Shown here one piece after another: positions 58,785 through 64,000 of a DNA stretch of 64,000 nt. The stretch covers positions 620,001 to 684,000 of the forward strand of contig NZ_CP102268.1 of the NCBI RefSeq assembly GCF_025148285.1, written 5' to 3'. The translations under genes were made by a program, and so were the position numbers. Every line of letters begins with the position of its first letter. The stretch's first letter is position 1. Under the pieces are notes generated by a model, which saw only the letters and a program-made list of their open reading frames with translations, was not told the DNA's origin and did no database searches. The DNA comes from Marvinbryantia formatexigens DSM 14469. GTDB taxonomy: Bacteria > Bacillota > Clostridia > Lachnospirales > Lachnospiraceae.

Positions 58785-60854
58785 CTAGCCTTTCCGGAAC
58801 TCCAGATACTCCTCATACAGCTGCGGATTATATATGTCCTCCGGGCTGCACTCTGTAATGCCGAAATAATCAAATCCCTCCGTAAGCATTTTCTCTTTAA
58901 TTGCCGCCTTTGCCTCTGCCGTCTTCATCGTACGGTAATTAAAAAGACTTTCTGTCAGCGTCCAGTTGACGAAACTTTTTTTATAAAGTGCAAACAGCCC
59001 TTTCTCTGTCAGCGCTTCTTTTACTGCTGAAAATGCTTTATAAAATTCCAACGGAGCTTCATGCTTCACTCCCTGCGTACTTGCGCCCATATTAAACCGG
59101 TATGTGGTAAAAATCTGGTCCACCATCGTCATACGCTCCGCCAGTGCCATTGCCATCCTCACAAAATAAGCATCATTGCAATGTCTGGTACTCTGAAATT
59201 CCAGCCCGTTTTCCAGAATAAAATCCCTGCGGAACATCTTTGACCACGGACAATTACTTGTAATCTGAAATAACCGGTCCGCAATCTCCTGTCCGCTGAA
59301 AACAGCATCCTTCGGAAGCTCACTGCTGCGAAGCACCCATCCCATCCTTTCCGTGCGGTTATTCATCATATCCATACGCTGCGCACCAAAAAGAACTACC
59401 TGTGCATCATGCTTCTCCGCCGCCCGGTAAAGCTCTCTGCACATATTTTTGTCAAAAAGGTCATCGCAATCCAGAAACAGCAGGTATTTTCCTCTTGCTT
59501 CCTTCATGCCGAGATTCCTCGCACTGCCGGCACCCAGATGTTCCTGCTGCAAAATGCGCACCCGCTTATCATGCCTTGCCCGCTCCTGCAGCAGCTCCAT
59601 TGACCGGTCCGTAGATTTGTCATCTACGCAGATAATTTCTATATCGCGGAACATCTGCTTCTGCAGCGATCTGATGCATCTCCACAGATACTTTTCTCCA
59701 TTATATACCGGCATAATAATGCTGATTTCAACATACTTTTTCGCATAATACCCCGGTGCAATTTTATATAATATCGCTTTATAAAGCTCTTTTATTCCCT
59801 TTTTCTTTAAAACCCGGTACGCAGACTTCAGCTTGCGCGGAATAAACGTTACTGTTTTTCCCACCTTAAAAGTCGTGCTTGCCCTCAACTCCTGTATTTT
59901 CTTCCGCAGATTGCGGTTGCTGATCACCAGCCTCTGCTCGTATTTAAACTGCTCAAGCAGTGCCATATCTTCCAGGCGGTTACTGGTAAAGCGGTCAATT
60001 TCTCCTCTTTTTACATCCTTTAGCGCACTCTTTATCGAGCGGCGCAGTCTGGATATCTTATTCACATAGATATCCATGATATCCTTTTCCTTCACCAGCT
60101 CTGTTGCTTCCGCCAGAATAAGCTGATTGCACACGTAATACCCGAAGGCACTTCTGATTGCCCTGACGCTTGTCATAATAGATTCTTCCCTGACAAGCCG
60201 CTGATAAAAGGGTCTCGCAAGGTGCTTTGCCCGCTCTGCCCGCAGTGACACCTGCAGAGTAAAAAGCTCGTCCTCATGTATCATTCCTTCACGAAAGCCC
60301 AGCCCGTACTGCTCCAGAAATGCCCGCCGGTTCATCTGCAGGCAGGCGGAGGAACGATACTGCTCCCTTGGCATCATCTCTGCAAACAGCCTCTGTCCTG
60401 TCACTGTATTTCCAAAACAGTCCTCCCGGTGATAGTAATCCCGGTAGGAAGGATGCAGCCTTTCTACTTCCTCTGTTTCAAAAATACTGTCCGCATCAAA
60501 AAGAATTGTATCAAGATTCTCTTTTTTACATTCATCGTACAGAACCTCCAGCGTTTCCGCCAGAATCCAGTCATCGCTGTCAAGGAAATACACATATTCC
60601 CCTTCCGCAACAGCCAGACCGGCGTTTCTTGCCGAGGAAAGACCGCCGTTTTCCTTATTGATGATGATAATTCTGTCATCCTTCTCTGCATAGGACTGCA
60701 GAATCTGCAAAGAGCCATCTGTCGAGCCATCATTTACGCAGATAATTTCTATTTCCGGCAGCGTCTGCCGCTCCACACTGTCCAGACACTTTTCCAGATA
60801 TTTTTCTACATTATAAACCGGTATAATCACCGATACCTTTTTCCGGTCCGCCAT
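58785..60854 (-). CDS. Tandem two-domain GT2 glycosyltransferase
   Basis: A 689-residue protein with two GT-A domains. Domain 1 (about residues 1-230): KVSVIIPVYNVEKYLEKCLD, CVNDGSTDGS, YFLDSDDWILAETL. A helical linker (about residues 240-375) is basic. Domain 2 (about residues 376-600): ISIIMPVYNGEKYLWRCIRS, CVDDKSTDRS, LFLDCDDLFDKNM. Both have intact nucleotide and metal motifs. Such bifunctional enzymes make two linkages of a repeat unit or polymerise it. ABC ATPase and transferase genes lie three bases upstream. Confidence 0.9.
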   Translation of the reverse strand: MADRKKVSVIIPVYNVEKYLEKCLDSVERQTLPEIEIICVNDGSTDGSLQILQSYAEKDDRIIIINKENGGLSSARNAGLAVAEGEYVYFLDSDDWILAETLEVLYDECKKENLDTILFDADSIFETEEVERLHPSYRDYYHREDCFGNTVTGQRLFAEMMPREQYRSSACLQMNRRAFLEQYGLGFREGMIHEDELFTLQVSLRAERAKHLARPFYQRLVREESIMTSVRAIRSAFGYYVCNQLILAEATELVKEKDIMDIYVNKISRLRRSIKSALKDVKRGEIDRFTSNRLEDMALLEQFKYEQRLVISNRNLRKKIQELRASTTFKVGKTVTFIPRKLKSAYRVLKKKGIKELYKAILYKIAPGYYAKKYVEISIIMPVYNGEKYLWRCIRSLQKQMFRDIEIICVDDKSTDRSMELLQERARHDKRVRILQQEHLGAGSARNLGMKEARGKYLLFLDCDDLFDKNMCRELYRAAEKHDAQVVLFGAQRMDMMNNRTERMGWVLRSSELPKDAVFSGQEIADRLFQITSNCPWSKMFRRDFILENGLEFQSTRHCNDAYFVRMAMALAERMTMVDQIFTTYRFNMGASTQGVKHEAPLEFYKAFSAVKEALTEKGLFALYKKSFVNWTLTESLFNYRTMKTAEAKAAIKEKMLTEGFDYFGITECSPEDIYNPQLYEEYLEFRKG

Positions 60855-60857
60855 AAA

Positions 60858-62825
60858 TCACAAGCCCTTTCCTTCCTCAGACATATCCGCCCTTTTTGCC
60901 GCAATCTGACCGGCAATTTCAACGAGCTCTTTTGCCCTTGCCTCAAAGGAATATTTTTCCCGGATCAGCGGCCACTGCTCTGCCACACACGCCCTTATCC
61001 GGTCATAATCATTTTCAATCCGCTCAATACACTGCTCAAATTCCTGTCTATTGCGGTAATAAAGCACCGCTTCCGGAAAGGTTTCCGCAAGCTCCTCACT
61101 GTAATCCGAAATCACCGGCAGACCGCACGCCAGCGCATCAAAAATACGATTATTGATATATTGTGCATCCTTCATATCCTTCCAGTGGTCATTCAGTGTC
61201 ACCCGGCTGGAGCGATAGAGCTGCGGCAGCTTATCGTTTTCTATAAAGGTATCCTCCACAAGATCCATGTGGTCCTTCAGAATATTCTGCCAGTTTCCGC
61301 CCCAGATCGTAAGCGGCAGCTTATTTTCCACTGCCCACATAACGCTGTCCCTCGCAACGCCCCGCGAGTTGCCCACGAAAATATAATCATACGCATATTC
61401 CTGCGGCGTTTTCTCTGCCGGATAAAACAAATCTGTATCGGTGCACTGCAGCAGCGCAAACACCGGTACACTCAGGCTTTCCTGCAGCCGCTTTGCATAA
61501 TGCATGGAAGCCACGCACACGCCATCATACAATTCATATTCCGATGCCGTGACATCATTCGGATGACTGATGTTCCACATCAGATAAATGCATTTTTTGT
61601 TTCTGCGGTCCGGCCGGTAAAACTCGCAGCCGCGCAGCACCACTACCACGTCCGCCTGTGTCTCGCATCCCCAGTCTTCCCTCATATCCAATACGACGTA
61701 TACGCCCTGCTTTTCCAGATTCTTCTTCAGTGACACCGCATAGGCATAATCGCCCCAGCGGATTTTGGATGCATTATCCGGTGCCGGGCATTTGATTACC
61801 CAGATGGGACGCCCCGCTGCTTTTACCGCAGTCTCCTCTGCGCGCGCACCCCAGTCATCCCGTCGGTACAGCTCCCGGTTCACATGCGTCTTGATTTCCT
61901 GGATTGCCTTCATGCCGTCTGCATGCTCTCTGTGAAGATCCCAGAGCATTTTTTTCTGCTCCTGCAGCAGCTTTTTCTGCTCTTCCAGAAGTCCGGCGAC
62001 CTTCTGCGCGTCGTCCTTCCCCTTTTTTCCCTTTTCAGCGACAGCCGGCTTTACGATACTCTCCTGCCGTCCAGCTGTCTGTCCGTTTTCTCCTATCATT
62101 TCCCGGTAAACTGCCGCCACCTCTTCCACATCACCTTTGGCAATGAGCCGTCCGTGGTCGAGCAGGATCGCTTTATTGCATACCCGCAGTACCTGGTCAA
62201 GATTGTGAGAGACGAACAGAACTGTCACCTTGCTTTCAAACATATCGGTGATGCGCTTCTCGCTCTTTTTACGGAATCTGGCATCGCCCACGGAAAGCAC
62301 CTCATCGAGGATCAGAATCTGCGGCTTTACCGTTGTGGCGATTGCAAAACCGAGTCGGCTTTTCATGCCGGAAGAATAGTTTTTTACAGGTACGTCAATA
62401 AAATCCTTCAGCTCTGAAAATTCCACGATTTCATCGTATTTTTCTTCGATAAAGGATTTGGAATAGCCCAGCATGGAGCCGTAAAGATAAATGTTTTCAG
62501 CGCCGGTGTACTGCTTTTCAAAGCCGGCGCCCAGCTCCAGCAGCGGAACTATCTTTCCATGTTTGATGACCTGCCCCTCGGTGGGCTTGAACACACCGGC
62601 TACCACCTTCAGAAGCGTACTCTTTCCGGCGCCGTTCAGTCCGAGAATGCCTACACGGTCGCCCTTCTGGACAGAGAAATCCACGTCCTTCAGCGCCCAG
62701 AATTCATTGTATTTGATTTCACCTTTTATTTTTTTGAGAACATATTCCTTGAGAGTGTCCACACGCTCTCTGCTGAGGTTAAATTTCATCCCCACATGCT
62801 CTACCCGTAACATTTCTTTTCCCAT
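60858..62825 (-). CDS. ABC exporter ATPase fused to a glycosyltransferase
   Basis: A 655-residue fusion. Residues 1-245 form a Wzt/TagH-type ATPase: GILGLNGAGKSTLLKVVAGV (Walker A), NYSSGMKSRLGFAIAT (signature), LILDEVLSVGDARF (Walker B) and FVSHN. A linker with coiled-coil repeats (LLEEQKKLLQEQKKMLWDLH, about residues 273-292) leads to a C-terminal GT-B-like domain (about residues 330-640) of the CgeB/spore-protein type: YIFVGNSRGVARDSVMWAVE and NRIFDALACGLPVISDYSEE. Usual ATPases of this class end in a glycan-binding domain; here an enzyme replaces it. It pairs with the permease 11 bases upstream. Confidence 0.87.
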   Translation of the reverse strand: MGKEMLRVEHVGMKFNLSRERVDTLKEYVLKKIKGEIKYNEFWALKDVDFSVQKGDRVGILGLNGAGKSTLLKVVAGVFKPTEGQVIKHGKIVPLLELGAGFEKQYTGAENIYLYGSMLGYSKSFIEEKYDEIVEFSELKDFIDVPVKNYSSGMKSRLGFAIATTVKPQILILDEVLSVGDARFRKKSEKRITDMFESKVTVLFVSHNLDQVLRVCNKAILLDHGRLIAKGDVEEVAAVYREMIGENGQTAGRQESIVKPAVAEKGKKGKDDAQKVAGLLEEQKKLLQEQKKMLWDLHREHADGMKAIQEIKTHVNRELYRRDDWGARAEETAVKAAGRPIWVIKCPAPDNASKIRWGDYAYAVSLKKNLEKQGVYVVLDMREDWGCETQADVVVVLRGCEFYRPDRRNKKCIYLMWNISHPNDVTASEYELYDGVCVASMHYAKRLQESLSVPVFALLQCTDTDLFYPAEKTPQEYAYDYIFVGNSRGVARDSVMWAVENKLPLTIWGGNWQNILKDHMDLVEDTFIENDKLPQLYRSSRVTLNDHWKDMKDAQYINNRIFDALACGLPVISDYSEELAETFPEAVLYYRNRQEFEQCIERIENDYDRIRACVAEQWPLIREKYSFEARAKELVEIAGQIAAKRADMSEEGKGL

Positions 62826-62836
62826 AGCAGCTCCAC

Positions 62837-63613
62837 TTAAATATGCAGGATAAATTTATCCTGTTTCTTATAAAACAGTACAATACCGATAATCAGCGAT
62901 ACAATGGCAAACCCCAGCGAATAAAAAGTATAGTTCAGATCCATCGGCTCGCCAAAAATAGCGCTCCGGAAATTGGAAATTACCGCAAACAGCGGATTAA
63001 ACCGCAGTATCCAGCCGGTATTTGACTCCAGAATCGTTTCCGGATAATAAAATATCGCGCTCGCATACATAATAAGCATGGTAGCGACGCTCCAAAGATA
63101 CTCCATGTCGCGGAAAAACACCCCAATGGTAGAAAGAATCATACCGATTCCAAAAGTCAGCAAAAACAATATAATCAGCGGCACAAACACCTGGAAAATA
63201 TATACCGTCGGTCTTACGCCGAGCACAAGACCTACCACTACCAGTACAATCAGCGAAATCAGAAAAATAACGTAATTGAATAATACTCCCGAAAGCGGGT
63301 ACAGATATTTCGGGATATACACCTTCTTTATCATACCGGAATTTGCCCGGATAGATTTCAGAGCATTGGTGGTTCCCTGCGAGAAAAAGCTGTACAGCAG
63401 TCTGCCGGACAGTATATAGACCGGATAATCCTTCCCGCCTCTTCCGAGAAGTGTCCCGAAAATAATGGTGAGAACAATCATGGTGAGCAGCGGTTCTAAA
63501 AGCGACCAGATAATCCCCAGATAGGACCGCCGGTATTTTAGGACAATTCCTCTTTTTACCAGTTCCTTCAGCAGGAAAAAGTAGTGAAAAAATCCTTCTA
63601 TCAGTTTTTTCAT
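62837..63613 (-). CDS. Polysaccharide ABC-exporter permease
   Basis: A 258-residue ABC-2 permease (Wzm/TagG type) with six helices: LKYRRSYLGIIWSLLEPLLT, FGTLLGRGGKDYPVYILSGR, and LRFNPLFAVISNFRSAIFGE. The amphipathic N-terminus and the RYRRSxLG-type motif are characteristic. With the fused ATPase it should export a lipid-linked polymer. The upstream partial gene ends four bases before its start. Confidence 0.92.
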   Translation of the reverse strand: MKKLIEGFFHYFFLLKELVKRGIVLKYRRSYLGIIWSLLEPLLTMIVLTIIFGTLLGRGGKDYPVYILSGRLLYSFFSQGTTNALKSIRANSGMIKKVYIPKYLYPLSGVLFNYVIFLISLIVLVVVGLVLGVRPTVYIFQVFVPLIILFLLTFGIGMILSTIGVFFRDMEYLWSVATMLIMYASAIFYYPETILESNTGWILRFNPLFAVISNFRSAIFGEPMDLNYTFYSLGFAIVSLIIGIVLFYKKQDKFILHI

Positions 63614-63617
63614 AGTA

Positions 63618-64000
63618 TCAATTCACCTTTCCGCTTTCTTCTTTCGGATTTTTCCGGAGTGCGTATATTTTCTGTACAAGACGTCCGCCGCATGAGCCGA
63701 GAACAGCACGCATCTGCCTGTTTTCTTCCTTCATCGCTTTTTTTTCGTCTTTCAGCTCCGCCACCCTGCCGCGCAGATTCTGAACCTTTTCTTTCAGTTC
63801 ATGGATGCGCTTCTGCTTTTTCGTCTTTTCCTCCAGCGCATACTGCAGCACGTAATCCAGGGGCTCCTCGTCAAGCAGCCTTAAAAAACGCCGGTATGCC
63901 TCCTCCGAGTAATAATACTGCTCCTGCGGGCATATCCCCAGTCTGGCAAAGCCCTCTTTTTTCAGATACTGATACATCTGCGCAAAAGCCTCTCCCTGCA
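63618..64000 (-). CDS. C-terminal part of a larger coiled-coil protein, cut by the window edge
   Basis: The frame is open to the window end (QGEAFAQMYQYLKKEG in frame before the first Met), so this is the 3' end of a longer gene. The visible 127 residues contain YYYSEEAYRRFLRLLDEEPL, then a coiled coil rich in Lys and Glu (LKEKVQNLRGRVAELKDEKK) and a basic tail. In such clusters long proteins with this kind of tail are often glycosyltransferases or WbsX-type enzymes, but nothing here proves it. Confidence 0.6.
   Translation of the reverse strand, partial: QGEAFAQMYQYLKKEGFARLGICPQEQYYYSEEAYRRFLRLLDEEPLDYVLQYALEEKTKKQKRIHELKEKVQNLRGRVAELKDEKKAMKEENRQMRAVLGSCGGRLVQKIYALRKNPKEESGKVN

Noticed and set aside
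60276-61733. A 485-codon plus-strand frame opposite the tandem glycosyltransferase
   Set aside because: It spans two certain genes on the other strand and has no recognisable motif or initiation site.
46273-64000. Cluster as a prophage or integrative element
   Set aside because: No integrase, structural or relaxase genes; all genes fit surface-polysaccharide synthesis.

Overview
The window looks like chromosomal DNA of a spore-forming Lachnospiraceae-type Firmicute (Clostridia); the genus is not settled. The reasons are a mid-range base composition, strong AGGAGG-type ribosome binding sites, TTG and GTG starts, and sporulation genes (yabP, yabQ, a spoIIE-like phosphatase, a CotS-family protein, a spoIIID remnant). 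The block mazG / HU / rqcP / yabP / yabQ / divIC / tRNA-Met / spoIIE-like / tilS / hpt / ftsH follows the well-known Firmicute order. No plasmid, prophage or CRISPR is visible.

Region 1 (1-29.6 kb) is an accessory and housekeeping mosaic with many signs of gene decay. It holds a truncated spoIIID, an IS110-family element that has split a P-loop ATPase gene, a dapA, a methyltransferase, a GyrI-like gene with a damaged 5' end, a WYL regulator, a C45-type amidohydrolase and a TipA-like MerR regulator with a nonsense codon. It also holds an ACT protein, a two-component system with a DUF4342 gene, YitT, a PanE-like reductase, a nicotinamidase-like hydrolase, an ArsC/Spx protein, a deleted MATE gene, an S41 protease, an ECF sigma/membrane-regulator pair, an intact MATE transporter, an aldo/keto reductase and a GH13 amylase.

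Region 2 (29.7-43.4 kb) is the conserved core block, nearly all on the minus strand, followed by CotS-like, cca, uppP and a small unknown gene. Its oddities are a SpoIIE-like phosphatase without the membrane domain, a phosphoglucomutase gene between tRNA-Met and spoIIE, and a TTGACA / 21 bp / TATACT promoter like that of Spo0A-activated spoIIE.

Region 3 (43.7-46.2 kb) is a second, distantly similar ECF sigma/membrane-regulator pair on the plus strand. Region 4 (46.2-64 kb) is a cell-surface polysaccharide cluster. It contains a DPM1-like glycosyltransferase with a DUF2304 partner, several GT2 and GT4 enzymes, a Wzx-type flippase, two large DUF2142 membrane proteins, a tandem two-domain GT2, an ABC exporter whose ATPase is fused to a glycosyltransferase, and a secreted MORN-repeat protein on the opposite strand. 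The likely product is a lipid-linked, repeatedly glycosylated wall polymer.

The most striking unexplained pattern is a set of tandem repeat arrays (periods 62, 37, 36, 42 and about 67 bp) at five separate loci in the first 21 kb. Each starts in the last codons or at the stop codon of a gene and runs into its 3' flank. The arrays are unrelated in sequence but share this position. Two dispersed hairpin families and a 157-bp MITE-like palindrome add to the repeat load.
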